The notes: generated by a model not told the origin, from the sequence alone. A stretch of 64,000 nucleotides of DNA from Sphingomonas lycopersici (GCF_026130605.1 NZ_JANFAU010000002.1:667267-731266); one strand, 5' to 3'. Counted from the stretch's first letter, positions 47,646-57,847 are shown. Numbers and translations are program-made.

Positions 47646-49355
47646 ATGGCCTCTACGGCAACTCCCTCTCGGGACGATTTCGCGGCGATGCTCGATGACA
47701 TGTTCGGCGGCGCCGACAGCTTCGAGGGCCGCGTGGTGCATGGCACGGTCACCGGCATCGAAAACGACATGGCGATCATCGACGTCGGTCTGAAGAGCGA
47801 AGGCCGCGTGCCGCTGCGTGAATTCGCCGCCCCCGGCCAGAAGGCCGAGCTCAAGGTCGGCGACGAAGTCGAAGTCTATGTCGACCGCGTCGAGAACATG
47901 CATGGCGAAGCGATGCTGTCGCGCGATCGCGCGCGCCGCGAAGCCGCATGGGACAATCTGGAAGCCGAATTCGCCCGCACCGCGCGCGTCGAGGGCGTGA
48001 TCTTCGGCCGCGTCAAGGGCGGCTTCACGGTCGACCTCAACGGCGCCGTCGCCTTCCTGCCGGGCAGCCAGGTCGATATCCGCCCGGTGCGTGACGTCAC
48101 CCCGCTGATGGATATCCCGCAGCCGTTCCAGATCCTCAAGATGGACCGCAAGCGCGGCAACATCGTCGTGTCGCGTCGCGCGGTGCTCGAAGAGACCCGC
48201 GCCGAGCAGCGTTCGGGCCTCATCCAGTCGCTCCACGAGGGCCAGATCATCGACGGCGTGGTGAAGAACATCACCGATTACGGCGCCTTCGTCGACCTGG
48301 GCGGGATCGACGGTCTGCTCCACGTCACCGATCTCAGCTACAAGCGCGTCGCGCACCCGAGCGAGATGATCAACATCGGCGACACCGTGCGCGTCCAGAT
48401 CATCCGCATCAACAAGGACACGCAGCGCATCAGCCTCGGCATGAAGCAGCTCGAGAGCGATCCGTGGGATGGCGCGGGCGCGAAATATCCGGTCGGCGCC
48501 AAGCTGTCGGGCCGTGTCACCAACATCACCGAATATGGTGCATTCGTCGAGCTGGAAGCTGGCATCGAAGGCCTCGTCCACGTCAGCGAAATGTCCTGGA
48601 CCAAGAAGAACGTCCACCCGGGCAAGATCGTGTCGACCTCGCAGGAAGTCGATGTGGTGGTGCTCGAGGTCGATGAGGACAAGCGCCGCATCAGCCTCGG
48701 CCTCAAGCAGGCGCAGGCCAATCCGTGGGAGGCGTTCGCCGCCGCTCACCCGATCGGCTCGACCGTCGAGGGCGAAGTCAAGAACGCGACCGAATTCGGC
48801 CTCTTCGTCGGCCTCGACAACGACGTCGACGGCATGGTCCACATGTCCGACATCGCCTGGGGCGTTTCGGGCGAGGACGCGCTGGCGCTGCACCGCAAGG
48901 GCGAGATGGTGAAGGCGATCGTGCTCGACATCGATTCGGAGAAGGAGCGCATCTCGCTTGGCATGAAGCAGCTCGAGCGCGGCGGCCCGGTGGCCGGCGC
49001 GGTTGCGGCTGGCGATCGCCTGTCGAAGAATGCGGTCATCACCGTCACCGTGCTCGAAGTCCGCGACGCGGGCCTCGAAGTGCAGGCGGGCGACGACGGC
49101 GCGACCGGCTTCATCAAGCGCACCGATCTCGGCCGCGACCGCGACGAGCAGCGCCCGGAGCGTTTCCAGGTCGGCCAGAAGATCGACGCGATGGTCACCG
49201 GCTTCGATCGCTCGAAGAAGCCGACCTTCTCGGTCAAGGCGATGCAGATTGCCGAGGAAAAGCAGGCAGTTGCGCAGTATGGCTCGTCGGATTCCGGCGC
49301 GTCGCTGGGCGACATCCTGGGCGAAGCGCTCAAGGCTCGCGATTCCAAGAAGTAA
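47646..49355 (+). CDS. rpsA: 30S ribosomal protein S1
   Basis: S1 helps recruit mRNA to the 30S subunit. The 569-residue protein has six S1 repeats at roughly 30-97, 115-180, 200-268, 285-355, 372-441 and 458-527; for example GVVKNITDYGAFVDLGGIDG and GRVTNITEYGAFVELEAGIE are the third and fourth. Full length. It lies between cmk and ihfB and ends at a strong hairpin. Confidence 0.98.
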   Translation: MASTATPSRDDFAAMLDDMFGGADSFEGRVVHGTVTGIENDMAIIDVGLKSEGRVPLREFAAPGQKAELKVGDEVEVYVDRVENMHGEAMLSRDRARREAAWDNLEAEFARTARVEGVIFGRVKGGFTVDLNGAVAFLPGSQVDIRPVRDVTPLMDIPQPFQILKMDRKRGNIVVSRRAVLEETRAEQRSGLIQSLHEGQIIDGVVKNITDYGAFVDLGGIDGLLHVTDLSYKRVAHPSEMINIGDTVRVQIIRINKDTQRISLGMKQLESDPWDGAGAKYPVGAKLSGRVTNITEYGAFVELEAGIEGLVHVSEMSWTKKNVHPGKIVSTSQEVDVVVLEVDEDKRRISLGLKQAQANPWEAFAAAHPIGSTVEGEVKNATEFGLFVGLDNDVDGMVHMSDIAWGVSGEDALALHRKGEMVKAIVLDIDSEKERISLGMKQLERGGPVAGAVAAGDRLSKNAVITVTVLEVRDAGLEVQAGDDGATGFIKRTDLGRDRDEQRPERFQVGQKIDAMVTGFDRSKKPTFSVKAMQIAEEKQAVAQYGSSDSGASLGDILGEALKARDSKK

Positions 49356-49364
49356 TCGGGGCAG

Positions 49365-49391
49365 CCCGGGCAGGATCATTTCCTGCCCGGG
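49365..49391 (+). terminator. hairpin after rpsA
   Basis: A perfect 11-bp stem CCCGGGCAGGA / TCCTGCCCGGG with loop TCATT starts 10 bases past the rpsA stop. No T-run follows, so it is a probable, not certain, terminator or 3'-end protector. Confidence 0.65.
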
Positions 49392-49513
49392 TCCCAGCTT
49401 GACACGAAATTACAGCATACTGTCGTTTCGTTCCTATTCCGATCGGCGGTTTCCCTGTATTATTGCGACCTTAGTAATCGCGCGTTTAACGATAATCGCT
49501 TCAGAGGTTGCCC

Positions 49514-49795
49514 ATGATCCGATCCGAACTCGTCCAGCAGCTCGCAGAGACCAATCCCGAGCTTTCGTTGCGTGAGGTCGAGGAGATCGTATCAACCTTC
49601 TTCGACGAGATCGTGCGACGGCTGGCCGAGAATGGTCGGGTCGAGCTGCGCGGTTTCGGCGCTTTTTCCACCCGCGCCCGCGATGCTCGCACCGGGCGCA
49701 ACCCGCGCACCGGGGAGATGGTGGACGTGGACGCGAAGCGCGTTCCCTACTTCAAACCCGGCAAGGAAATGCGCCAGCGGCTCAACGTCGCTTGA
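49514..49795 (+). CDS. ihfB: integration host factor beta subunit
   Basis: A 93-residue DNA-bending HU/IHF-family protein. The start is [19 protein letters not shown]; the arm region with the conserved proline is [12 protein letters not shown] and the C-terminal [15 protein letters not shown] is IHF-beta-like. The gene is in the classic position downstream of rpsA and has its own 122-base upstream region, so it may be transcribed separately. Confidence 0.95.
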   Translation: MIRSELVQQLAETNPELSLREVEEIVSTFFDEIVRRLAENGRVELRGFGAFSTRARDARTGRNPRTGEMVDVDAKRVPYFKPGKEMRQRLNVA

Positions 49796-49833
49796 CGCGG
49801 CGGCTCCGGTAGACTTCACGTCGTGCGCGATGC

Positions 49834-49917
49834 GCGGACGTGGCGGAATCGGTAGACGCTGGAGACTTAAAATCTTCTGCCATTGGCGTGCGGGTTCGAG
49901 TCCCGCCGTCCGCACCA
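49834..49917 (+). tRNA. tRNA-Leu(TAA)
   Basis: An 84-base tRNA with acceptor GCGGACG / CGTCCGC, anticodon loop CTTAAAA (anticodon TAA), a medium variable arm, T loop GGTTCGAGTCC and encoded CCA. The reading frame of the next gene is open right through it. Confidence 0.95.
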
Positions 49918-51371
49918 TCGCATGTCTGGGCGCAAGCGCGTCGCTCGCGCTGCTCGCCGGCTGCGACCGACGCGCCGATGTCGGGCCGGTCGTGGCGAGC
50001 GTCATCGGCGCCCCGCCTGAGCTGAGCGATGCGAGCCGCGGCGACTGGCCCGAGAGCGATCGCGCGCTGGCCGATTCGGTGGCGCAGGGTCTGGTGCGCT
50101 TCGACGCGACCGGCCAGATCGAGCCCGGTGTCGCCGAGCGCTGGATCGTCACCGACGAGGGCATGACCTATATCTTCCGGCTGCGCGAGGCGGTGTGGTC
50201 GGACGGGCGCCCGGTCACCGCGCAGGAAGTGGTGGCGATCCTCAAGCATCAGATCGCGGCAGCGTCGCGCAACCCGCTCAAGCCGTTTCTCACCAGCATC
50301 GAATCGATCGTCGAGATGACGCCGCAGGTCATCCAGATCGAACTCTCCCACCCTCGCCCCGATCTGCTCAAATTATTCGCGCAGCCCGAGCTGGCGATCG
50401 TCCGGCGGCGCAACCCTGCCGGCACCGGCCCGTTCCGCATCATGCACGCGGGTCGCCGCTCGATGCTGCTGACCCCGGTGTCGGACCCGAATCGCTCGCC
50501 CGACGAGATACCCGAAAAGGTGCCCGAAGATGACGTGCGGCTGATCGGCGAGCCCGCGTCGCGCGCGATCATGCGCTATATCGCGCGTGGCTCCGATCTG
50601 GTGGCGGGCGGCACGGTGGGCGATTGGCCGCTGATCCAGATCGCCACGGTGCCGCCGGCGGAGGTGAAGCTCGATCCGGCGGCAGGGCTGTTCGGACTGG
50701 CGATCACCAATCGCGAGGGCTTCCTCGCCTCGGCAGACAATCGCGCGGCGATCGCCGCCGCGATCGACCGCGCCGGGCTGGTCGAGGCTTTCTCCCCCGA
50801 ATGGGCGCCGACCGAGCAATTGCTGCCCGACCAGCTCGATTCGGCGACCCCGCCGGCGATCCCCTCCTGGGTCGCGATCGATGTCGGCGACCGCCGGCAG
50901 CAGGCGAAGGCGCAGGTCGCCTCGTGGCGCGGCATCCACCCCGAGCCGGTCGTGCTGCGCGTCGCGCTGCCCGGCGGGCCGGGCGGCACCTTGCTCTGGG
51001 CGCGGATCGGCGCCGACCTGCAATCGGTCGGCATCCAGCCGGTGCGCGTCGCGCAGGACGCGCGCGATGCCGATCTGCGGCTGATCGACGCGGTCGCGCC
51101 CTATGACAGCGCGCGCTGGTATCTCGCGATGGCCTGCGCCCCGTGCGGCGGCGCGGCGAGCGACGCGGTGGAGGCGGCGCGGGTCGCCCCGACGCTCGCG
51201 GCGCGCAGCGCGGCGATCGCCACCGCCGACGCCGCGGTGGCGGCGGACGTCTCGTTCATCCCGATCGCGCGCCCGTTCCGCTGGTCGCTGGTATCGCTGC
51301 GGCTGCGCCAGTGGCAGCCGAACGCGCGCGCGTGGCACCCGTTGAACAGGCTGCGCGCCGTCCCCAAGTGA
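49917..51371 (+). CDS. solute-binding lipoprotein of peptide/nickel ABC transporter type (start unresolved)
   Basis: About 484 residues with a lipoprotein signal (TIACLGASASLALLAGC) and the substrate-binding family 5 layout: VAERWIVTDEGMTYIFRLREAVWSDGRPVTAQEVV near residue 70, then PAGTGPFRI. The second lobe is shorter than usual. There is no ATG, GTG or TTG in frame after the tRNA-Leu; the frame remains open through the tRNA to an ATG at 49829, so the start is either non-standard (ATC 49917, CTG 49926) or inside the tRNA. No permease or ATPase genes follow, so it may be a stand-alone binding protein. Confidence 0.7.
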   Translation: MACLGASASLALLAGCDRRADVGPVVASVIGAPPELSDASRGDWPESDRALADSVAQGLVRFDATGQIEPGVAERWIVTDEGMTYIFRLREAVWSDGRPVTAQEVVAILKHQIAAASRNPLKPFLTSIESIVEMTPQVIQIELSHPRPDLLKLFAQPELAIVRRRNPAGTGPFRIMHAGRRSMLLTPVSDPNRSPDEIPEKVPEDDVRLIGEPASRAIMRYIARGSDLVAGGTVGDWPLIQIATVPPAEVKLDPAAGLFGLAITNREGFLASADNRAAIAAAIDRAGLVEAFSPEWAPTEQLLPDQLDSATPPAIPSWVAIDVGDRRQQAKAQVASWRGIHPEPVVLRVALPGGPGGTLLWARIGADLQSVGIQPVRVAQDARDADLRLIDAVAPYDSARWYLAMACAPCGGAASDAVEAARVAPTLAARSAAIATADAAVAADVSFIPIARPFRWSLVSLRLRQWQPNARAWHPLNRLRAVPK

Positions 51372-51376
51372 CGGAT

Positions 51377-51799
51377 ATGACCATGCGCACCGCCCGTATC
51401 GATCCGGCGATCCTCGATCGCCTGCCCATCGGCCGCGACCCCGCCGCGATCCGCCAGCGGATCGAGGTGATGGAGAAACTGCTCGAAGGATTGTTCGTCA
51501 TCCCGGGGATCAACCGGCGCGTCGGGCTCGATGCCCTGCTCGGGCTGGTGCCGGTGGCGGGCGATCTGATCGCAGCGGTGCTCGGCGCGTGGATCGTGTG
51601 GGAAGCACGCAACCTCGGCATGAGCCGCTTCCAGCTCGCGCGGATGAGCGCGCGGGTCGGGTTCGACGCGTTGCTCGGGGTGATCCCGGTGATCGGCGAC
51701 GCGGCGGACTTCTTCTATCGCTCGAACACGCTCAACCTGAGGACGATCAAGCGCCACCTCGACAAGCATCATCCGTCGACGGTGACGATCGAGCGCTGA
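51377..51799 (+). CDS. DUF4112 membrane protein
   Basis: A 140-residue protein with two related hydrophobic hairpins, GLDALLGLVPVAGDLIAAVL and GFDALLGVIPVIGDAADFFY, the pattern of DUF4112, and a basic C-terminus. I start at ATG 51377; a GTG at 51368 overlaps the previous stop (GTGA). Probably cotranscribed with the preceding binding protein. Function unknown. Confidence 0.85.
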   Translation: MTMRTARIDPAILDRLPIGRDPAAIRQRIEVMEKLLEGLFVIPGINRRVGLDALLGLVPVAGDLIAAVLGAWIVWEARNLGMSRFQLARMSARVGFDALLGVIPVIGDAADFFYRSNTLNLRTIKRHLDKHHPSTVTIER

Positions 51800-51817
51800 G
51801 CTCCGCGACCTTTCCTC

Positions 51818-51852
51818 TTTCTCCCCTCCCTTGAACAAGGGAGGGGAGAAAG
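51818..51852. repeat. palindromic repeat, family E
   Basis: TTTCTCCCCTCCCTT and AAGGGAGGGGAGAAA separated by GAACA. It lies between two convergent genes, ten bases from the NamZ stop. Confidence 0.8.
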
Positions 51853-51861
51853 AAACGAAGC

Positions 51862-53058
51862 TCAATAAAGCAGGAACGCCTGCCGCTCGGCTTCCCACGC
51901 CTGCTCGTCCGGAACGGTCAGCGCGTCGAGATCGCCCGCCACCGCCGCCGCCTCGTCGACCCACTCGCGCAGCCCCGGCCCGCCGTTGATCACGTCGATC
52001 GCGAGCTTGTCGAAGACATATTCATACGGGAAATCGCGCCACAAAGGATAATCCGGGTAGAGCCGCCGGATCGCCTTAAACCCCAAAGCCTGCAACCGCC
52101 ACGGGCGGAACGCGGCGTGGTCGTACGCTGCACCCTCGGCGTGGATGAACACCCCCGCGCACAACGCCCCGACATGCTTGTGGAAGGTCGGCTGGAACCA
52201 GAAATCGCGCAGCGTGCATCCCGCAAGCCATTGCGGCGCCAGCGCGCGCATCTCCGCGATCACCGCGCGGGCGTCGATATCGGGCGCGCCGAACAGTTCC
52301 AGCGGGCGCGTCGTCCCGCGTCCCTCGCTCAGCGTCGTGCCCTCGAGCATCACGGTGCCGGCATAGGCACGCGCCATATTGACGTTGGCGGCGTTGGGGC
52401 TGGGGTTGATCCACACCCGCTCGGGCGGCCAGCCATAGCCGGGCGCGGCGCCGGGCTGCCAGCCCTCCATCTCGATCACGCGATAGTCGACGTCGAGGCG
52501 GAAGCGATCGATGAACCAGCGCCCCATCTCGCCCAGGGTCATCCCGTGGCGCATCGGCATCGGCCCGGCGCCGACGAAGCTCTCCCAGCCGGGGCGCAGC
52601 GTCAGCCCCTCGATCGGCCGCCCGGCGGGATTGGGGCGATCGAGCACCCACACCGATTTGCCGTGCGCCGCGGCGGCCTCCAGCACGTAGAGCAGGGTCG
52701 TGACGAAGGTGTAGATGCGGCACCCGACGTCCTGCAGGTCGACCAGCAGCACGTCGAACGTCCCCATCGACTGCCCGGTCGGCCGCCGTACCTCGCCGTA
52801 GAGGCTGAACACCGGCATGCCATAGGTCGGATCGGTGAAGTCGGGCGACTCCATCATATTGTCCTGCAGATCGCCGCGCACGCCGTGCTGCGGGCCGAAT
52901 ACTGCGCTGATATTGAGCCCCGCCGCGACCAGCGCGTCGAGACTGTGGGTGAGGTCTGCGTTGACGGAGGCGGGATGCGCGAGCAACGCGACACGCTTCC
53001 CCTCCAGCGGTTTCCTGAGGCTCGCATCGGCGAGCAGGCGATCGATCCCGAATTTCAT
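51862..53058 (-). CDS. namZ: DUF1343 protein, NamZ-type exo-beta-N-acetylmuramidase
   Basis: A 398-residue protein that begins [21 protein letters not shown] and contains family stretches GPQHGVRGDLQDNM, VLLVDLQDVGCRIYTFVTTL, DRPNPAGRPIEG and LSEGRGTTRPLELFGAP. Characterised members release N-acetylmuramic acid from the non-reducing end of murein fragments. No signal peptide is visible from this start, so it may work in the cytosol on recycled murein. It overlaps the DOMON-like gene by four bases. Confidence 0.85.
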   Translation of the reverse strand: MKFGIDRLLADASLRKPLEGKRVALLAHPASVNADLTHSLDALVAAGLNISAVFGPQHGVRGDLQDNMMESPDFTDPTYGMPVFSLYGEVRRPTGQSMGTFDVLLVDLQDVGCRIYTFVTTLLYVLEAAAAHGKSVWVLDRPNPAGRPIEGLTLRPGWESFVGAGPMPMRHGMTLGEMGRWFIDRFRLDVDYRVIEMEGWQPGAAPGYGWPPERVWINPSPNAANVNMARAYAGTVMLEGTTLSEGRGTTRPLELFGAPDIDARAVIAEMRALAPQWLAGCTLRDFWFQPTFHKHVGALCAGVFIHAEGAAYDHAAFRPWRLQALGFKAIRRLYPDYPLWRDFPYEYVFDKLAIDVINGGPGLREWVDEAAAVAGDLDALTVPDEQAWEAERQAFLLY

Positions 53059-53660
53059 GCGCGATCAGGTGCCGGGAGCCGCGCGACAAAGCAATCCGGG
53101 TTGTGGAAATCCGGCGCGCCGGGGGCATGGGCCAGCGCCCAGAACGAACGGACGCCGCCGGTTTCTTCGATCACCGCGGTGAGCGCGATCCGCGGACCCG
53201 TCACCCCGGCCTTGAGCCAGGGTCCATCGGGAGGCAGGCGCGGCGCAGGAGGTTCTAGCGGCTGAGCCTGCGGCACGATGGACCCCGGCTCAAGGCCGGG
53301 GTGACGGATGATGATATGGTGGCCACTCCGCTCGATCTTCGGGTCCGCTGACAGTGGAAGATCATGCATCCCGGCGCGATAAGCATCGAACGCATAGGCG
53401 GCCCACCGGCCCGAGGGCGAGAAGTTGAACTCCAGATACGCCGCCCCCTCGCCCGGCATCACGAACAGCTCGAAGCAGGTCGCCTTCCACAATTCGTCGG
53501 CGCGCTCGGGCGCGGCGGGCGCGGGCCAGATCACCGCATCGGCCCCATCGACCGCATAGCGCAGACACGTTTCGCTACCGTTCCGCTCCAGCTCTACGCT
53601 TACTCCGCGCACCCGAAGCGGCGGGAAATCGGGGTGCGGGATCAGGGTGAAAGACGCCAT
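53055..53660 (-). CDS. DOMON-like protein carrying an in-frame repeat
   Basis: A 201-residue protein with beta-rich segments resembling small DOMON-like domains ([35 protein letters not shown] and [21 protein letters not shown]). Residues about 119-155, from [16 protein letters not shown] to [10 protein letters not shown], are encoded by a complete family D repeat (53200-53305); without it the domain would continue from SGHHIII to [11 protein letters not shown]. The ligand is unknown. It is coupled to the NamZ-type gene by a four-base overlap. Confidence 0.72.
   Translation of the reverse strand: MASFTLIPHPDFPPLRVRGVSVELERNGSETCLRYAVDGADAVIWPAPAAPERADELWKATCFELFVMPGEGAAYLEFNFSPSGRWAAYAFDAYRAGMHDLPLSADPKIERSGHHIIIRHPGLEPGSIVPQAQPLEPPAPRLPPDGPWLKAGVTGPRIALTAVIEETGGVRSFWALAHAPGAPDFHNPDCFVARLPAPDRA
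53200..53305. repeat. family D repeat inside a coding sequence
   Basis: GTCACCCCGGCCTTGAGCCA to CAAGGCCGGGGTGAC. The whole 106-bp element, including the centre GGAGGCAGGCGCGGCGCAGG, is closely matched by an intergenic copy of exactly the same length at 57848-57953. Confidence 0.92.
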
Positions 53661-53714
53661 ATCGACAGCACCCTAGGAAAAGCGCGCGCGAATCGCTATG
53701 TGGCGCGCTTCCCT

Positions 53715-55052
53715 ATGGCAACCAAACTCCCCTCCCCGCCCCGCGTGGGCATGGTTTCGCTCGGCTGTCCGAAGAACCTCGTCGACAGCGAGCGCATCCT
53801 CACCCAGCTGCGCGCCGACGGCTATCAGATGTCGCCCGATTATGCCGGGGCCGATGTCGTGCTGGTCAACACCTGCGGCTTTCTCGATTCGGCCAAGGAG
53901 GAAAGCCTCGAGGCGATCGGCGAGGCGATCGCGGAGAACGGCCGCGTCATCGTCACCGGCTGCATGGGCAAGGAAGCCGAGGTGATCCGCGCGCGCTTCC
54001 CCGATGTGCTCGCGATCACCGGCGCGCATGAGTATGAGCAGGTCGTCGAGGCGGTGCACGAGGCCGCGCCGGCGAGTATCTCGCCCTATGTCGATCTGAT
54101 CCCCGATGCGGGGCTCAAGCTCACCCCGCGCCATTACAGCTATCTCAAGATTTCCGAGGGCTGCAACCACCGCTGCGCCTTTTGCATCATCCCCTCGCTG
54201 CGCGGCGATCTGGTCAGCCGGCGTCCCGATGCGATCCTGCGCGAGGCGGAAAAGCTGGTCGCGGCGGGGACCAAGGAATTGCTGGTCATCAGCCAGGATA
54301 CCTCGGCCTACGGCGTCGATCTGCGCCACAAATCCTGGCCGTGGAAGGGCGGCGAGGTGCGCGCGCATATGACCGACCTGGCGCGCGAGCTCGGCCGGAT
54401 CGCGCCCTGGGTGCGGTTGCATTACGTCTATCCCTATCCGCACGTCGATCAGGTGATCCCGCTGATGGCGGAGGGGCTGGTGCTGCCCTATCTCGACATT
54501 CCGTTCCAGCACGCCAGCCGCGCGGTGCTCAAGGCGATGAAGCGCCCGGCGAACGAGGCCAAGGTGCTCGAACGGATCCGCGGCTGGCGCGAGATCTGCC
54601 CCGATATCGCGATTCGCTCGACCTTCGTCGTCGGCTTCCCCGGCGAGACCGAGGACGATTTCCGCTATCTGCTCGACTGGCTCGACGAGGCGCAGCTCGA
54701 TCGCGTCGGCGCGTTCCGCTTCGAGCCGGTCGAGGGCGCCGCGGCCAATGCGCTGCCCGATCCGGTCCCCGAGGCGGTGAAGGAGGAGCGCTATGCCCGG
54801 GTGATGGAGAAAACCGCGGCGATTTCCGCCGCCAAGCTGCAGGCGAAGATCGGGCGCACGCTGGAGGTGATCATCGACGCGGTGGGCGAAGACGGCGGCG
54901 CGACCGGCCGTTCGGCCGCCGATGCGCCCGATATCGACGGCGAGGTGCATCTGCGCGACGCTGGCAGCCTGTCGCCGGGCGATATCGTCAAGGTGACGAT
55001 CGAGGACGCCGACGACCACGATCTGTTCGGCGCGCCGGTGTCTGCGCCCTAA
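53715..55052 (+). CDS. rimO: ribosomal protein S12 methylthiotransferase
   Basis: A radical-SAM enzyme that adds a methylthio group to an Asp of S12. The 445-residue protein has the N-terminal cluster cysteines in [23 protein letters not shown] and VTGCMGKE, the radical-SAM motif CNHRCAFC near residue 151, and a C-terminal TRAM domain. ATG start at [12 protein letters not shown]. Full length, with tRNA-Met 66 bases downstream. Confidence 0.96.
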   Translation: MATKLPSPPRVGMVSLGCPKNLVDSERILTQLRADGYQMSPDYAGADVVLVNTCGFLDSAKEESLEAIGEAIAENGRVIVTGCMGKEAEVIRARFPDVLAITGAHEYEQVVEAVHEAAPASISPYVDLIPDAGLKLTPRHYSYLKISEGCNHRCAFCIIPSLRGDLVSRRPDAILREAEKLVAAGTKELLVISQDTSAYGVDLRHKSWPWKGGEVRAHMTDLARELGRIAPWVRLHYVYPYPHVDQVIPLMAEGLVLPYLDIPFQHASRAVLKAMKRPANEAKVLERIRGWREICPDIAIRSTFVVGFPGETEDDFRYLLDWLDEAQLDRVGAFRFEPVEGAAANALPDPVPEAVKEERYARVMEKTAAISAAKLQAKIGRTLEVIIDAVGEDGGATGRSAADAPDIDGEVHLRDAGSLSPGDIVKVTIEDADDHDLFGAPVSAP

Positions 55053-55118
55053 CTGGGCGCTTGACCGCTTCGGCGGCGCTGCTAATAGGCCCCCTCGCTT
55101 CGGCGATAAACGCCTTGG

Positions 55119-55195
55119 GGCGGAGTAGCTCAGCTGGTTAGAGCAGCGGAATCATAATCCGCGTGTCGGGGGTTCAAGTCCCTCCTCCGCTACCA
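55119..55195 (+). tRNA. tRNA-Met(CAT), elongator type
   Basis: A 77-base cloverleaf with acceptor GGCGGAG, D loop AGCTGGTTAGAG, anticodon stem-loop GCGGA-ATCATAA-TCCGC (CAT), and encoded CCA. The acceptor and D arm resemble elongator methionine tRNA; a lysidine-modified tRNA-Ile(CAT) cannot be fully excluded by eye. Confidence 0.9.
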
Positions 55196-55199
55196 TTTC

Positions 55200-55703
55200 C
55201 TATCCGAACATATGACGCGACAGCGGCGCCCACGGGCCGCCGCGATACCACCAGGCGGCGAGCCCGGTGATCGTCAGCGGCCGCGCGCGGAAACCCGCGC
55301 GCATCGCCGCGAGCAATGCCCGCGCCTCGGCCGCTTCGACCTTGTTCTGGATCGTCACATGCGGGCGCCAGCCGGCCATATCCTGCGGCACGAGCAGCCC
55401 GGTGAACCCCTCCGCCAGCCGCGCGCGAATCGCCGCGAGCCCCTCGCTCTCGATTCGCCACGCGACCCCGCGGCCCAACGAATAGGGCTCGCGCAAGGTG
55501 GCGGCGGGCGGGGCGACATGACGCGTCTCCGCCGCCAGCCGCTGCCTCACCTCCGCCTCGATTGACGGCGGGAGGTGGTGGAACAAGGTGAGATGCGCCG
55601 ACACCTGATTGCGCGCGGGCGGATAATGCGCCCGGCGCAGCGCCTCGAACCACGCCTGATCGCCCGCGCCGAACAAGGCGGTGACGACGATCGGCGCGGT
55701 CAA
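55200..55703 (-). CDS. 2'-5' RNA ligase family (2H phosphoesterase) protein
   Basis: A 167-residue protein with two HxTx motifs, HLTLFHH near residue 36 and HVTIQNK near residue 115, spaced as in LigT-like enzymes acting on cyclic phosphates. It starts at TTG in a TTGA overlap with the kup stop, so it is translated with kup. It is shorter and distinct from ThpR at 26303. The RNA or nucleotide substrate is not known. Confidence 0.82.
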   Translation of the reverse strand: MTAPIVVTALFGAGDQAWFEALRRAHYPPARNQVSAHLTLFHHLPPSIEAEVRQRLAAETRHVAPPAATLREPYSLGRGVAWRIESEGLAAIRARLAEGFTGLLVPQDMAGWRPHVTIQNKVEAAEARALLAAMRAGFRARPLTITGLAAWWYRGGPWAPLSRHMFG

Positions 55704-57607
55704 ATCTCGATCTGCGTGCCCAGTTCGACCACGCGATTGGTCGGCAGGCGGAAGAATTCCATCGCGCTTTCCGCGTTGCGCAGCATCCAGGCGAACAATT
55801 TCTCGCGCCAGATCATCATCCCCGGCCGCTCCGAGGGCAGCAGCGTCTGCCGCGACAGGAAGAAGCTGGTGTCGATCATGCGGATGTCGACCCCGCCGCA
55901 GCCGTGGAAGGTTTTGAGCGCGGCGGGCACGTCGGGCGCCTCCATGAAGCCGTAGCGCAGGATCACGCGGTGGAAGCCCTGCCCGAGATCGTCGTGCATG
56001 AAACGATCGTTCTCGGGGAAATAGGGCATGTCGGTGACCTTGACGGTCAGCAGGATCACCCGCTCGTGGAGCACGCGATTGTGCTTCAGATTGTGGAGCA
56101 AGGCGTGGGGCACGCCCTCCGGGGTCGAGGTCATGAACACCGCGGTGCCCGGCACGCGCGTCGCCGAGGTGGCGGCGGAGCCGATGAACACCTTGATCGG
56201 CATCGCGCCCTCGCGCATCCGCTGGATCATCAGCTTGCGCCCCGTCGCCCAGGTGGTGAGCATGACGAAGCAGATCGCCGCGACGAGCAGCGGGAACCAG
56301 CCGCCGTCGAGCACCTTGGTCAGGTTGGACGAGAAATACAGCCCGTCGATGATGACGAAGGTGCCGACGAACGGCACCACCACCCACAGCGGCCAATGCC
56401 ATACGCGATAGATCAGCACCCCGATCATGCAGGTGGAGATAAACATCGTGCCGGTCACCGCGATGCCATAGGCCGCGGCGAGGTTCGACGATTCGCGGAA
56501 GCCGAAGATCAGCAGCAGCACCATCGTCATCAGCGCCCAATTGACCGAGGCGATATAGATTTGCCCCGCTTCGGACGCGCTGGTGTGGCTGATGCGCAGA
56601 CGCGGCATCAGCCCGAGCTGGATCGCCTGATGCACCACCGAATAGCAGCCGGTGATCACCGCCTGGCTGGCGATCACCGTCGCGACGGTGGCGAGGATGA
56701 CGAGCGGCAGGCGCCAGGCCTCATTGGCCATCAGGAAGAAGGGATTCTCCGCCGCGGCAGGGTTGGCGAGCAGCAGCGCGCCCTGCCCGAGATAGTTGAG
56801 CATCAGCGCCGGGAAGACGAACCACATCCACGCGAGCGCGATCGGGCGGCGCCCGAAATGCCCCATATCGGCATAAAGCGCCTCCGCCCCGGTCAGCGCG
56901 AGCACGACCGAGCCGAGCGCGAGGAAGGCCAGCCGCCCGTCGTCTGCCGCGAACCGCACCGCCCAGCGCGGATCGAGCGCGAGCAGGATATGCGGCTGTT
57001 GCAGGATATGGATCAGCCCGAGCACGCCGAGCGTGACGAAATAGACCGCCATGATCGGGCCGAACAATTTGCCCACCCGCGCGGTGCCGACCGACTGGAG
57101 GTAGAACAGCCCGACGAGGATCGCGACCGCGATCGGGATGACGAAATGGCTGAACCCCTGCTCGACCGTCGCGAGCCCCTCCACCGCCGACAGCACCGAC
57201 ACCGCCGGGGTGATCATGCAATCGCCGAAGAACAGGGCGCTGGCGAGCACACCGAGCATGACGAGGCTCGGCCCCCATCTCTTGCCCGCGCCGCTGCGGC
57301 GCTGGATCAGCGCGAGCAGCGCGAGGCTGCCGCCCTCGCCTTCATTATCCGCGCGCAGGATGACCATCACATATTTGAACGTGACGATCAGCACGAGCGA
57401 CCAGAAGACGAGGCTGACGACCCCGAAGATGTGGAGCTGGTCGACCGTCAGCGGGTGATGGCCGACGAACACCTCCTTCATCGCGTAGAGCGGGCTGGTG
57501 CCGATGTCGCCATAGACGACGCCGATCGCCCCGACAGCCAGCTTCGCCAGGCTGTCGCGTCGATGATCGTGCGCGCTGAGCACGCCCGCGGTTTGAGTTG
57601 TGGTCAC
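55700..57607 (-). CDS. kup: low-affinity potassium transporter Kup
   Basis: A 635-residue potassium uptake protein with about 12 membrane helices and a soluble C-terminal region. Family stretches [15 protein letters not shown] (start of helix 1), [17 protein letters not shown] and [24 protein letters not shown] are present. I begin at GTG 57607; an in-frame ATG upstream at 57760 would add 51 unrelated residues. The following gene is coupled to it. Confidence 0.93.
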   Translation of the reverse strand: MTTTQTAGVLSAHDHRRDSLAKLAVGAIGVVYGDIGTSPLYAMKEVFVGHHPLTVDQLHIFGVVSLVFWSLVLIVTFKYVMVILRADNEGEGGSLALLALIQRRSGAGKRWGPSLVMLGVLASALFFGDCMITPAVSVLSAVEGLATVEQGFSHFVIPIAVAILVGLFYLQSVGTARVGKLFGPIMAVYFVTLGVLGLIHILQQPHILLALDPRWAVRFAADDGRLAFLALGSVVLALTGAEALYADMGHFGRRPIALAWMWFVFPALMLNYLGQGALLLANPAAAENPFFLMANEAWRLPLVILATVATVIASQAVITGCYSVVHQAIQLGLMPRLRISHTSASEAGQIYIASVNWALMTMVLLLIFGFRESSNLAAAYGIAVTGTMFISTCMIGVLIYRVWHWPLWVVVPFVGTFVIIDGLYFSSNLTKVLDGGWFPLLVAAICFVMLTTWATGRKLMIQRMREGAMPIKVFIGSAATSATRVPGTAVFMTSTPEGVPHALLHNLKHNRVLHERVILLTVKVTDMPYFPENDRFMHDDLGQGFHRVILRYGFMEAPDVPAALKTFHGCGGVDIRMIDTSFFLSRQTLLPSERPGMMIWREKLFAWMLRNAESAMEFFRLPTNRVVELGTQIEI

Positions 57608-57757
57608 GAAATAATCGCAGAAACCGGAATCACGGCAGAAAACCCGCAATCGCCTTTGAGGCGCCGCGCCTAGCATGCTGCCCCTACCCCCGCAACAGCG
57701 CGACGGCGCGTTGATGTGGGGATCGCCCGCGACTGTTGCAAGCGTGCCGGATCGGGG

Positions 57758-57785
57758 CAAAGTTCACGAAGTTCACACGAGTGAC
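57758..57785. repeat. 28-bp repeat, family F, inverted copy
   Basis: CAAAGTTCACGAAGTTCACA and the bases CGAGTGAC after it: reverse complement of 20924-20951 with one mismatch. Contains a tandem of AGTTCAC. Confidence 0.75.
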
Positions 57786-57847
57786 GGTTGCGGGAACAGC
57801 GACAATCTTTGGGCTATCTATCTGAATACAAACGTTTATCTACACCC

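Noticed and set aside
49922..49990. ATG at 49922 as start of the solute-binding protein
   Set aside because: It is in another frame and gives an Arg-rich peptide without the lipoprotein signal; using it would require a frameshift.
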